64,000 nucleotides of DNA from Flavobacteriales bacterium UBA7666 (GTDB lineage Bacteria > Bacteroidota > Bacteroidia > Flavobacteriales_D > Crocinitomicaceae). The stretch spans positions 124,001 to 188,000 of the forward strand of contig DLHO01000025.1 in the NCBI GenBank assembly GCA_002483265.1, given 5' to 3'. This document shows, one piece after another, positions 9,768-18,040 of this stretch. Positions within the stretch are counted from its first letter, which is position 1; each line of letters begins with the position of its first letter. A program made the translations under genes and the position numbers. The notes under the pieces were generated by a model. It worked only from the letters and a program-made list of their open reading frames with translations, was not told where the DNA came from and made no database searches.

Positions 9768-10807
9768 GGTGTAACAACAATACGCTCGGAAATCACTTTC
9801 TCCTGATCGAAATACACGAAAGTGTAAACTCCAACAGGTAGTGAAGAAACGGTAATCTGATTGCTTTCCGTTGAAGAATGATTCAATGCAATTTCTCTTC
9901 CTGAGATATCAAACAATTTGGATGCAAGCAAAGTCTTGTAATCTCCTGTTATTTGAATACTCCCGTTCGAAGGATTGGGATAGATCGTCAATTCATTAGT
10001 ACTTTTTGGTTTGATTGATCGGATGTCGTGAAGTCGTGTAAGTCCGTTAAAATCAGTTTGAGATAAACGGTAATAACTCACTACGTCCAGATAAGGATCG
10101 TAATCGTAGATCTTATAGCTCAAAGGTTCCAAACTGGTTCCTGCACCTTTCAGATAAGCGATCGGTTCAAAATGGATTCCGTCCAGGCTGCGTTCAACTG
10201 TAAAAAAATCATTATTTAACTCAGTTTCTGTCCACCATTCACATGCAACGGCTTTGCCCTCCAATGAAACCTGAAATGAAGTCAATTCTATTGGAAGACT
10301 GCTCATGCAATTCACACAAGTTGCGCCGCTGGAAGTTGTTGAATAGGTAATAATTTCATCCGCACGGTTTGCTGTACCCGAAACAGTGATCGTTCCCGGA
10401 CCTACAAGTGTATAACTGTCATCCAAAGTTGCATTACCGGTTCCGCTTTGAAATGCTTTTCCACCACTTGAAATGTCTACTTTCATCTTGTCACCGCTGT
10501 CGCCTCCGGAAGCAGAACAGGAAGCTCCTCGTGGTCGCATGGTTGCAGTAACCGTATATGTACATCCGTTTGGTACGGTAATATTCACAGACATACTCCT
10601 TTGTCCTCCCGTGCAGTCTCCGCTTACGGCCGGTGAACAGTTCGGACCGCCTAAACTGGTTAAATTACAGCCCGACAAACAACCACAACCTGCTCCGGTC
10701 ACTCCAATTGTACCGGAAGGGCATTGTGCAAATGAGTTTTGCGTGAATGCAAAAGCAAGGATTGCAATGCATGCAATTTTTCTAAGTATAGTTGTAGTTT
10801 GTTTCAT
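9764..10807 (-). CDS. Secreted T9SS-sorted protein of unknown function
   Basis: 347 residues from ATG 10807 (MKQTTTILRKIACIAILAFAFTQNSFAQ), chosen because the signal peptide starts there; an upstream in-frame ATG lies at 10831. The mature N-terminus is rich in Cys and Gly (CGCLSGCNLTSLGG) and leads into a beta-sandwich-like region. At about 175-265 comes the linker often seen before sorting signals (SLPIELTSFQVSLEGK ... YYRLSQTDFNGLTRLHD). The type A T9SS C-terminal domain is about 272-347 (LTIYPNPSNGSIQIT ... VGVYTFVYF ... SERIVVTP). It should cross the outer membrane through T9SS. No enzyme motif recognised. Confidence 0.85.
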   Translation of the reverse strand: MKQTTTILRKIACIAILAFAFTQNSFAQCPSGTIGVTGAGCGCLSGCNLTSLGGPNCSPAVSGDCTGGQRSMSVNITVPNGCTYTVTATMRPRGASCSASGGDSGDKMKVDISSGGKAFQSGTGNATLDDSYTLVGPGTITVSGTANRADEIITYSTTSSGATCVNCMSSLPIELTSFQVSLEGKAVACEWWTETELNNDFFTVERSLDGIHFEPIAYLKGAGTSLEPLSYKIYDYDPYLDVVSYYRLSQTDFNGLTRLHDIRSIKPKSTNELTIYPNPSNGSIQITGDYKTLLASKLFDISGREIALNHSSTESNQITVSSLPVGVYTFVYFDQEKVISERIVVTP

Positions 10808-11001
10808 TTTTTGGAGAATAATTCGTTCCAACGAGAACAGAACAAATTTATAGTAACCGTTTAGTAAATTGTTTATGAGTAGGTTATGTTATGGCTAAAT
10901 CTGGATTTTAACTAAAATGATTTTGTTTAAAATAGTTTAAAGGGAATGTTATCAAAATGAATTTTTTATTTTAAAAAAACAGGAATAATTAGTCACTGGA
11001 T

Positions 11002-11031
11002 TTTGAAACCTGAGAATTCAGATTACTTTTG
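11002..11031 (+). promoter_or_regulatory. Consensus Bacteroidota promoter driving the cobalamin riboswitch
   Basis: TTTG at 11002-11005 and TACTTTTG at 11024-11031 are separated by 18 bp, matching the Bacteroidota -33/-7 pair (TTTG and TAnnTTTG). Transcription would begin about 7 nt later, just where the riboswitch P1 helix begins. This is the best-formed promoter I see in the window. Confidence 0.7.
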
Positions 11032-11039
11032 TTCCGCGA

Positions 11040-11206
11040 TTTGGTTTTTCCGCTTCAGGTGGAGAATTAAAAGGGAATCCGGTGTAAATCCGGAGCTGTT
11101 CCCGCAACTGTGAGAGTCCATATTTAATTTGTAATACCACTGATCCGCCAAACGGGTTGGGAAGGTTAATTAAAGGACTGAGTCAGGAGACCTGCCAATC
11201 TGCATG
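11040..11206 (+). ncRNA. Cobalamin (adenosylcobalamin) riboswitch
   Basis: The core landmarks of the cobalamin riboswitch occur in order: TTTGGTTTTTCCGC near the start, AGGTG at 11058, the near-invariant AAAAGGGAATCCGGTG block at 11069-11084, CCCGCAACTGTGAG at 11101-11114, an ACCACTGA segment at 11136-11143, GGGTTGGGAAGG around 11154, and GAGTCAGGAGACCTGCC at 11180-11196. This aptamer binds coenzyme B12 and normally represses B12 uptake or synthesis genes. Downstream, 11220-11230 and 11271-11281 can pair as a long stem and CCTGA/TCAGG at 11296-11314 form a hairpin just before the ATG at 11321; these are candidate expression-platform elements. It controls the propeller gene that follows. Confidence 0.93.
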
Positions 11207-11320
11207 TACTGTAACTTTCGGTGAAAAAGTGAAGGAACGGATTGTCAAGTCATGAATTGGCTTCGTCGTTACTTTTTCATCATTTTATAAACAAACCTGA
11301 CGATATGGATCAGGATCAAA

Positions 11321-13279
11321 ATGAATCAAATGATGAGACAAATGCGATTATTAGCTTGCTTTTTAATCTTAACTACTACACTACAAGCCCAAACGACTTT
11401 TCGTTTAGAACTCATTGCTGAAGGAAATTTCGGAACTCCAAATGCCGATGTTTTTGTTCGTAATACCATGGTCAATCCTGCTACAACCTCTGCAGGAATG
11501 TATCAAACAGCCAATGGAGTTACTACCGGATACGATGTTCTTCAGGATTATGTAATTGCAGGAAATAAAGCCATTTTGGGAGAAAAACCTTCCGGTGCAG
11601 GTCGCATTACAATCGTGAATTATCCGGCAATGACGGAGATTCACACCTTTGCTCAATCTGTTCAGACTTTAGGAGTAGCAAGCGAAACGAAAGCATATGC
11701 TTGTTATCCGCAAGGTGGAACGGTTGCTTTAATCAATTTGCAGAATAACACCCTGACACCTGTTATCGAACCAAACAGTGAGATTTCAACATACTGTAAT
11801 TTTATGCAGTATGCAAATGGGCACATGTATCTGGATCAAGCCGGTCAATTGGTAAAGATCGATACCGTTACCAATACAGTTGTCTCTAAGTTTAATCCGG
11901 GTGTTGGTACTATTAATGGATTGGTTTATGATAATCAGGGAAAACTTTGGGTCTTGGGTGGTTCATCGTTGATTTCTGTTGATGTAATGAATAATGATGC
12001 CTTGGGTACAGCGGTCAATATGGGAGTTACAGCGAAATTACTTCGCTATTACGATAATAAACTCTATTTCTGGGCTAATTCGGCAAAGACGCTTTATCAA
12101 TATAATATTGTTACGCCGCCAACCTTGCCTTTGACACCTGTTTACACCAGTACATTAATTGGAAATACAGGAACTTGGGGAACCTTTGGGTATGGTAGAT
12201 CTTTTGATATCGATCAATCTACCGGAGATTTTGTAATTGCTTCTGCAAACAATTACACAGCACCGGGTTATTACGAAGTGGTTGATGGTACCACTTTTAC
12301 CGTGATAGAATCGGCTTCAATACCGGGATGTGCTATTCCGAATAAATGTGTTTTGAAAACCATGCATGTACCGGTAGGACCAGTTCCGGTTCCGGATCAG
12401 GCTTCGCTTTCAGCTGTTTCAGGTCAATGCAGTGCAATAGTCACTGCTCCAACGGCAGATAACGGCGCAGTGACGGCAACGACTTCAGATCCAACAAGTT
12501 ATTCTGCACAAGGAACTTACACCGTAAACTGGACTTACACCAATGCAAATGGAACAGCTACTCAAACGCAAACGGTTGTGGTGGACGATACAACAGATCC
12601 TGTGCTTCCTATTGTGGATGATTTAACCGGAACATGCTCCGTTACTCCAATTGCTCCCTCAACAACAGATAATTGTGCAGGGATTATTACGGCAACGACT
12701 ACCAGTTCTTTCCCAATTACTGCTATTGGAACAACGGTGGTGACATGGATCTTTGCTGATGGGAATGGAAATTCAATCAGTGTCAATCAAAATATAGTTG
12801 TAACAGATAATATTGCTCCTGTTGCAACGGTACTTCCAACGGCAAATGTAACTTGCGATCAAGCAGTAACTACACCAACAGCGACTGACAACTGTGCAGG
12901 AACAATTACAGCGACAACTACTGATCCGGTTTCTTATGCAACCGCAGGAACGTATTCGATTACCTGGAGTTTCAACGATGGAAACGGAAACGTAGCAACA
13001 CAAGTTCAATCGGTGGTTGTTTCTTGTTCAAGTGCAGGATTAAATGATCTGAGCGCTTCTGATTTGTCAGTTTATCCGGTTCCAGCTTCAAATGCACTAT
13101 TCATTGAAACAACTTCTTTGATTGGAGAATCAGTAGTTATTTATGATGCTCAAGGTCAAAAAGTATTGGAGACCATATTAGAAATTGCTAAAACGACTTT
13201 GAATGTTTCCTCTTTGGAAAGTGGTTTCTACTTTCTGAAAGTTGGAAACTCAAGTTTAAGATTTATAATCAATAACTAA
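11321..13279 (+). CDS. BtuG/DUF5074-like beta-propeller, HYR-type repeats and T9SS signal
   Basis: 652-residue secreted protein under a cobalamin riboswitch. Signal peptide to about residue 24 (ends LQAQ). Residues about 25-350 form repeated propeller strands of the YncE/DUF5074 type (DYVIAGNKAILGE, GKLWVLGGSSLISVD, YGRSFDIDQSTGDFVIA). In Bacteroides, such surface propellers (BtuG) bind B12 with high affinity and hand it to BtuB. Then come three HYR-like modules at about 355-570 (APTATDNCAGTITATTT pattern) and a T9SS C-terminal domain at about 580-652 (LSVYPVPASN ... LESGFYFLKV). Unlike Bacteroides BtuG it has no lipobox and is sorted by T9SS instead. No BtuB adjoins it. The B12 role is inferred from family resemblance plus the riboswitch. 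Confidence 0.82.
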   Translation: MNQMMRQMRLLACFLILTTTLQAQTTFRLELIAEGNFGTPNADVFVRNTMVNPATTSAGMYQTANGVTTGYDVLQDYVIAGNKAILGEKPSGAGRITIVNYPAMTEIHTFAQSVQTLGVASETKAYACYPQGGTVALINLQNNTLTPVIEPNSEISTYCNFMQYANGHMYLDQAGQLVKIDTVTNTVVSKFNPGVGTINGLVYDNQGKLWVLGGSSLISVDVMNNDALGTAVNMGVTAKLLRYYDNKLYFWANSAKTLYQYNIVTPPTLPLTPVYTSTLIGNTGTWGTFGYGRSFDIDQSTGDFVIASANNYTAPGYYEVVDGTTFTVIESASIPGCAIPNKCVLKTMHVPVGPVPVPDQASLSAVSGQCSAIVTAPTADNGAVTATTSDPTSYSAQGTYTVNWTYTNANGTATQTQTVVVDDTTDPVLPIVDDLTGTCSVTPIAPSTTDNCAGIITATTTSSFPITAIGTTVVTWIFADGNGNSISVNQNIVVTDNIAPVATVLPTANVTCDQAVTTPTATDNCAGTITATTTDPVSYATAGTYSITWSFNDGNGNVATQVQSVVVSCSSAGLNDLSASDLSVYPVPASNALFIETTSLIGESVVIYDAQGQKVLETILEIAKTTLNVSSLESGFYFLKVGNSSLRFIINN

Positions 13280-13300
13280 AATTAAACCACCACTATTCGA

Positions 13301-13335
13301 AAAAAAGGCTGTCTACTTTGGTGGATGGCCTTTTT
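13301..13335 (+). terminator. Terminator of the riboswitch-controlled gene
   Basis: AAAAAGGCTGTC and GGATGGCCTTTTT form a 12-13-bp stem with two or three wobble pairs and a loop of about 9 nt, ending in five T. It begins 22 bp after the stop at 13279. Confidence 0.8.
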
Positions 13336-13411
13336 AATTAAGAATGCCTGATGCTAGATTTTGTCATCAGCAAAGGATGCAGATTTTATAGAGTCAGAAT
13401 AATAGATCGAA

Positions 13412-13870
13412 TCAACCTAAATCATCATATAATTTTCCTATTCCATTACTATCGAAATAATACTCATCGCTATCAGCATTATCCATTTGACAAATAAAAT
13501 ATTGAAAGTCATATTTTGTCCGAATGGTTTTAGACCAATTTCTGACAAAATCAATACCCTTTTTTAATGTTTGCTCATTCAGATCGTTAACATCAAAAAA
13601 GAAAAAGAGCTCAATTTCGTTGTTATTTCTACCAAAATTGATAAAAACTCTCGGAACAATTTTTTCACTCATTTCTATATGGTCAGTGTTGATTGTTAGA
13701 TCAACATACTCATTTGAGTGGATTATACTTAGGGACTCATCAAAACTTATTGATGAATCTTGATTCTCGGGGAAATTAAAACGTATTTCTTTTGCTTCAA
13801 ATAAAAACTTCTCCAAAAAACTAAAATTTAAGGAAGAATATAATCCTTTAAAAATTAATTCAATTAACAT
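13412..13870 (-). CDS. Hypothetical cytoplasmic protein, 152 residues
   Basis: Not recognised. The protein is acidic and aromatic-rich, has no signal peptide or membrane segment, and alternates beta-type stretches (PRVFINFGRNNNEIELFFFF) with a helix around residues 98-120 (LNEQTLKKGIDFVRNWSKTI). The C-terminus is acidic (DNADSDEYYFDSNGIGKLYDDLG). Its DNA is visibly more AT-rich than neighbours and it stands alone between a terminator and a large palindrome, which would suit a recently acquired orphan. Size and composition resemble many small immunity-type or SMI1-like proteins of polymorphic toxin systems, but no toxin gene is nearby and this is only a suggestion. Start ATG at 13870 has an A-rich upstream. 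Confidence 0.6.
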   Translation of the reverse strand: MLIELIFKGLYSSLNFSFLEKFLFEAKEIRFNFPENQDSSISFDESLSIIHSNEYVDLTINTDHIEMSEKIVPRVFINFGRNNNEIELFFFFDVNDLNEQTLKKGIDFVRNWSKTIRTKYDFQYFICQMDNADSDEYYFDSNGIGKLYDDLG

Positions 13871-13950
13871 GTTTATGAAGTTACATTTTTATGACAATAG
13901 TTCAAAATCACGTAATATTTAATGTGAAACTCCAATTACGTTCGGGGTAA

Positions 13951-13990
13951 AAACACGTAGGGGCGGAAAATTTTCCGCCCCTACGTGTTT
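13951..13990. repeat. Perfect 40-bp palindrome (GGGGCGG-AAAATTTT type)
   Basis: Two 20-bp arms meet with no spacer; each arm begins AAACACGTAGGGGCGG and the centre is AAAATTTT. It lies 15 bp past the citrate synthase stop (minus strand). Extruded or transcribed it makes a long hairpin that could terminate transcription. It shares the GTAGGGGCG arm with the palindrome at 32479-32522 but has a different centre. Confidence 0.8.
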
Positions 13991-14005
13991 AATATAAAAT
14001 GATTC

Positions 14006-15295
14006 TTATTTTCTTTTTGCAATCGGAACGTACTCTCTTGTAGTTTCTCCTGTGTAGATTTGTCTTGGACGACCAATTGGCTCACCACCTTCAGACATTT
14101 CTTTCCATTGTGCAATCCATCCCGGTAAACGACCTAATGCAAACATTACGGTAAACATTTCAGATGGAATTCCAAGTGCTTTGTAAATGATTCCTGAGTA
14201 GAAATCTACGTTTGGATACAAGCTTCTTGATTTGAAGTACTCGTCTTCCAAAGCGTATTTCTCTAATTTCTTAGCGATATCCAATAATGGGTCATTGATT
14301 TTCAATTTTTCCAATACATCATCAGCAGCTTTCTTAATGATTGTTGCACGTGGATCGAAGTTTTTGTAAACGCGGTGACCGAATCCCATTAAACGGAATG
14401 GATCGTCTTTGTCTTTTGCTTTCAATACCCATTTGTCAACATCACCACCATCGTTATGGATTTTCTCCAACATTTCGATTACCGCTTGATTAGCACCACC
14501 GTGTAGTGGGCCCCAAAGAGCAGAAATACCTGCTGAAATGGAAGCGTAAAGATTTGCCTGAGATGATCCAACGATACGAACTGTAGATGTAGAACAGTTT
14601 TGCTCGTGGTCAGCATGAAGGATCAATAATTTATTTAAAGCGTCAACAACAACCGGATCAACTTTGTAATCTTCAGTTGGCATTGCAAACATCATATATA
14701 AGAAGTTCTTTACGTAATCGTACTCATTCTTTGGATACATGAACGGGTGACGCATGGAATTCTTGTAAGACCAAGCAGCAAGTGTTGGCAATTTCGCTAA
14801 CAAACGTAAAATTGTTCTGTTCTTTTTCTCAGCACTTCTATTCGGATCTAAAGATTCAGGGTAGAATGTAGAAAGGGAACAAACCATCGATGACAATACT
14901 CCCATTGGGTGTGCTTGAGCCGGGTATGCTTCAAAGAATTGTTTCATATCCTCGTGTACCAACGTATGTTTCGTGATACTTGAAATGAAATCATCTAATT
15001 GAACTTGAGTTGGCAATTCACCATAAATCAACAAGTAAGCCACTTCAATAAAAGTTGCGCTTTCAGCAAGTTGCTCAATCGGATAACCACGGTAACGAAG
15101 GATTCCTTCTTCACCATCTAAAAAAGTAATGGCGCTAGTTGTAGCACCTGTATTCTTGTAACCTTGATCTAAAGTTACATATCCTGTTTCCTGACGAAGC
15201 TTTGAAATGTCTATAGCCAATTCGTTTTCAGTGCCTTGTACAATCGGGAATTCGTAAATCTTCCCATCTAATTCGAGTTTCGCAATTTTGCTCAT
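14006..15295 (-). CDS. gltA: Citrate synthase
   Basis: 429-residue type II citrate synthase that condenses acetyl-CoA and oxaloacetate to citrate and CoA, the entry step of the TCA cycle. Active-site signatures are intact: HADHEQNCSTSTVR, GPLHGGANQ with the catalytic His, GFGHRVYKNFDPRA, and the catalytic Asp in PNVDFYSG. The N-terminal domain begins MSKIAKLELDGKIYEFP, typical of hexameric NADH-sensitive Gram-negative enzymes. Cytoplasmic. It stands alone: the peptidase gene upstream has its own terminator and a large palindrome follows. It supplies the fate of the acetyl-CoA made by the pyruvate dehydrogenase components encoded further right. Confidence 0.97.
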   Translation of the reverse strand: MSKIAKLELDGKIYEFPIVQGTENELAIDISKLRQETGYVTLDQGYKNTGATTSAITFLDGEEGILRYRGYPIEQLAESATFIEVAYLLIYGELPTQVQLDDFISSITKHTLVHEDMKQFFEAYPAQAHPMGVLSSMVCSLSTFYPESLDPNRSAEKKNRTILRLLAKLPTLAAWSYKNSMRHPFMYPKNEYDYVKNFLYMMFAMPTEDYKVDPVVVDALNKLLILHADHEQNCSTSTVRIVGSSQANLYASISAGISALWGPLHGGANQAVIEMLEKIHNDGGDVDKWVLKAKDKDDPFRLMGFGHRVYKNFDPRATIIKKAADDVLEKLKINDPLLDIAKKLEKYALEDEYFKSRSLYPNVDFYSGIIYKALGIPSEMFTVMFALGRLPGWIAQWKEMSEGGEPIGRPRQIYTGETTREYVPIAKRK

Positions 15296-15403
15296 GATGA
15301 TCTATAAGAGTGTTATCTAACAATTTTTATTAGCCGCACTAAATTAGTAAAGAATTAAATACAATAAACTGCAAGAGGTAATCTTTTTTACTAAAAAAGT
15401 ATA

Positions 15404-15436
15404 ACTAAAAAAGCTCGCAAAAATTAATCTGCGAGC
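15404..15436 (-). terminator. Terminator of the DPP-IV-like peptidase gene
   Basis: On the minus strand GCTCGCA and TGCGAGC pair over an 11-12-nt AT-rich loop and are followed by six T. It lies 37 bp after the peptidase stop. Confidence 0.75.
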
Positions 15437-15472
15437 CTTTGATTTATCTCTGTAAAATTGAATAGAGTAATA

Positions 15473-17635
15473 TTACAAGTTCTTTGTGGTGTAATCCAGC
15501 ATCATCGTGAAAAGATGGTTTCTTGTATTCCCACCATAAATTCCATGATTTTTATTTGGGTAAATAAACAAATCGAATTGTTTGTTTGCTTTTACTAAAG
15601 CAGTAATGAATTCCATAGTATTCTGGTAATGTACATTGTCATCCGCTGAACCATGGATCAACAAAAACTTCCCTTTTAATTTGTCTGCATGATTTACAGG
15701 AGAGTTGTCATCGTATCCAGCTGCATTTTCCTGAGGAGTTCTCATGAAACGTTCCGTATAGATATTGTCATAGTTTCTCCAGTTGGTAACAGGTGCTACA
15801 GCAATTCCCATTTTGAAAACATCGGCTCCTTTTGTCATTGCCAAAGAAGTCATGAATCCACCGTAACTCCATCCCATGATTCCAATTCTGTTTGGATCTA
15901 CATACGTTTCTTTTTGCAGATTTTTAGCTACTGCAATCAAGTCTTCGGTTTCCAGTTTCCCTAGTTGCAAATAAGTCGATTTTTTGAACTTCGCTCCACG
16001 GAATTGTGTTCCTCGGGTATCTACACAGAAAACGATGTATCCTTTTCGAGTAAGCAATTCGTGGTATAAGTAGTTTGCTCCGTCGTAATCATTGGTAACC
16101 ATGTTACTACCGGGTCCACAATAAACATTGAAGTAAACCGGATATTTTTTGTTCGGGTCGAAGTTTGCCGGTTTCATCATCCAGGCATTTAATTTTCCGT
16201 CAGCACCATCTACTTGCAAGAATTCCTTCTGACTCAAATTCATACCATTCAACTTATTCTGAAGTTCTGTATTTGCTTCCAATACCTGTAGCTCTTTTCC
16301 TGTGCGGTCGCAAAGTGTATAAGTAGGAACAACATTTGCACTTGAACTTGATCGAATGAAATAATTGAATCCCGGAGCAAATTCTGCATCATGATATCCT
16401 GCCGCTTTTGACAGCATTTTCTTATCTGTTCCTTTCCAATTGATAGAATACACCGTTTTATTGATCGCGCCATTTTCAACCGAGGAATAAAACACCGTTC
16501 CTTTCTTTTCGTCAATTCCATATAGGTCTATCACGTCCCAGCTTCCTGAAGTAACTTGACTTAATTTTCCTGCGAAAGTTAAATGATAGATGTGGTTGTA
16601 TCCGTCTTTTTCAGAAGTGCGAAGCATAGAAGCACCGTCTTTCAATAAAATTACATTATCGGCATCCAGATACGTATCTGATTGCTCTGTGTAAAAAATG
16701 CGGTCTGTCGGATTCTCAGGATTCGTTACCAAATGGTATTTCACCTCACTTTGGTGGCGATTCAATGTGGAAACAAATACTTCGTTTTTAATAGGCGACC
16801 ATTGAAAACGTGGTAAGTACTCATACGTTCCCAAATTCACGGCTTTCACACCAGCAGTTTCAATATTTGCAATGTGGAACGTCACTTTTGAATTTGCTTC
16901 TCCGGCTTTCGGGTATTTAAAAGTATATTCTTCCGGATACAAAGGTCCGTACATCGCCATTTGAAATTGTTTCACATCTGTTTCATCAAATCGCATGAAA
17001 GCTACATACTTCGAATCTGGTGACCATTCAAATCCTTGCGTAATTGCGAATTCTTCTTCGTAAACCCAATCAGTTGTACCGTTGATGATACTGTTCTGTT
17101 TTCCGTCAGACGTAATTTGCTTATTTGTTTTACTTGTCAAATCGTATACGAATAGGTTGTTTCCTGAAACGTATCCCAATTTGTTTTCATCAGGAGAGAA
17201 TGTTCCCAATGTTTGAGGAGTATCTGTACTACTTACTTTATGTGTTTCTTTTGATTGAATATTATAAGCATAATAAGTTGTAGAATAACTGTGTCTGTAA
17301 ATCGATTTCGTATCGGTTTGGATCAGCAACCATTTTCCGCTTTTGCTTAATTTGACATCGTCAAACTCTAATTTTTTGCCATTGAATTGGATTGCAGATA
17401 AATTAACCAAAACTACTCCGGCTCCTTTGTAGTCCTTAAACTGGTATTTCTTTAAAAAATACTGACCGTCTTCTTCAACGATCTTTGTAAAAGACTGGCC
17501 ATCACTTAAAGCGGTGAAACCTTCTATGCGGTTAGGATAAAACTCGCCTGATTTCCAAATACTTTCAACAGTTAAGTTCTGGGCATATCCGAATGAGATG
17601 ATACAAATAAAGGAAATGAATAATTTAATCTTCAT
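15473..17635 (-). CDS. S9 family dipeptidyl peptidase (DPP-IV type)
   Basis: 720 residues from ATG 17635 (MKIKLFISFICIISFGYAQ, a Sec signal peptide); an in-frame ATG six codons upstream is less likely. The N-terminal eight-bladed propeller (DPPIV_N) spans about 30-470 and contains the double-Glu substrate-anchoring motif WVYEEEF. The alpha/beta-hydrolase domain at about 480-720 has the nucleophile in GWSYGG, the acid in SADDNVHY and the His in NKNHGIYGG. It cleaves Xaa-Pro or similar dipeptides from peptide N-termini in the periplasm and feeds peptide catabolism. Free-standing gene. On the minus strand TATTTTTG at 17658-17651 is a candidate -7 box. Confidence 0.93.
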   Translation of the reverse strand: MKIKLFISFICIISFGYAQNLTVESIWKSGEFYPNRIEGFTALSDGQSFTKIVEEDGQYFLKKYQFKDYKGAGVVLVNLSAIQFNGKKLEFDDVKLSKSGKWLLIQTDTKSIYRHSYSTTYYAYNIQSKETHKVSSTDTPQTLGTFSPDENKLGYVSGNNLFVYDLTSKTNKQITSDGKQNSIINGTTDWVYEEEFAITQGFEWSPDSKYVAFMRFDETDVKQFQMAMYGPLYPEEYTFKYPKAGEANSKVTFHIANIETAGVKAVNLGTYEYLPRFQWSPIKNEVFVSTLNRHQSEVKYHLVTNPENPTDRIFYTEQSDTYLDADNVILLKDGASMLRTSEKDGYNHIYHLTFAGKLSQVTSGSWDVIDLYGIDEKKGTVFYSSVENGAINKTVYSINWKGTDKKMLSKAAGYHDAEFAPGFNYFIRSSSSANVVPTYTLCDRTGKELQVLEANTELQNKLNGMNLSQKEFLQVDGADGKLNAWMMKPANFDPNKKYPVYFNVYCGPGSNMVTNDYDGANYLYHELLTRKGYIVFCVDTRGTQFRGAKFKKSTYLQLGKLETEDLIAVAKNLQKETYVDPNRIGIMGWSYGGFMTSLAMTKGADVFKMGIAVAPVTNWRNYDNIYTERFMRTPQENAAGYDDNSPVNHADKLKGKFLLIHGSADDNVHYQNTMEFITALVKANKQFDLFIYPNKNHGIYGGNTRNHLFTMMLDYTTKNL

Positions 17636-17908
17636 AAATTGTGTTTTGGGCAAAAATAATGAAAAAGGATTCCTGAGAGAGTGAATTATTGATGAGTGGT
17701 GTAAAATAGTTAACAGCTTGTTTGATATGAGTTTGATTAATTGAAATCTACGTGTATAACCTTAGTTGATTGTTAACAATTATGTAATGTAGGAATAGAT
17801 AATTTCACTTAACTTTGCCTCGTAAATTTCTGAATGTTCTCCTTGATGCTGTCTTTTATGCAGACTGAAACCATTTAGAAATACAATATTTGGTATAATG
17901 AAATAGAA
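17636..17908. other. Divergent intergenic region with operator-like palindrome
   Basis: This non-coding stretch separates the peptidase gene from the nuclease-cluster genes. It holds a minus-strand -7 box (TATTTTTG, 17658-17651), a perfect 12-bp palindrome ATTGTTAACAAT at 17769-17780 and a plus-strand -7 box TAACTTTG at 17810-17817. The palindrome sits about 30 bp upstream of the plus-strand -7 box, where a regulator could act; no clean -33 box is seen. Nothing else of note. Confidence 0.4.
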
Positions 17909-18040
17909 ATGAATCGTCTCCATAATAGCAAAAACTTCACCCGAAGTTTCAAGCGCTATTTTTCAGTAAATAAGCTGAATGGATTCGTTATACCTTTATC
18001 TAGTACTTTATCTACAATTCAAATAATCAATAAGTTATGA
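17909..18040 (+). CDS. Candidate 43-residue leader ORF coupled to the lamin-tail gene
   Basis: ATG at 17909 opens 43 codons (MNRLHNSKNFTRSFKRYFSV... ending IINKL) and stops with TGA at 18038-18040, so its stop overlaps the ATG at 18037 as ATGA. That arrangement is typical of translational coupling. The peptide is basic and Asn/Ser-rich and resembles nothing I know. It lies inside the leader of a transcript starting near 17825 if the TAACTTTG box is used. It may be chance. Confidence 0.25.
   Translation: MNRLHNSKNFTRSFKRYFSVNKLNGFVIPLSSTLSTIQIINKL

Noticed and set aside
10473..10853. 126-codon plus-strand ORF opposite the T9SS gene
   Set aside because: Antisense to a gene with signal peptide and sorting domain; Pro-rich shadow composition.
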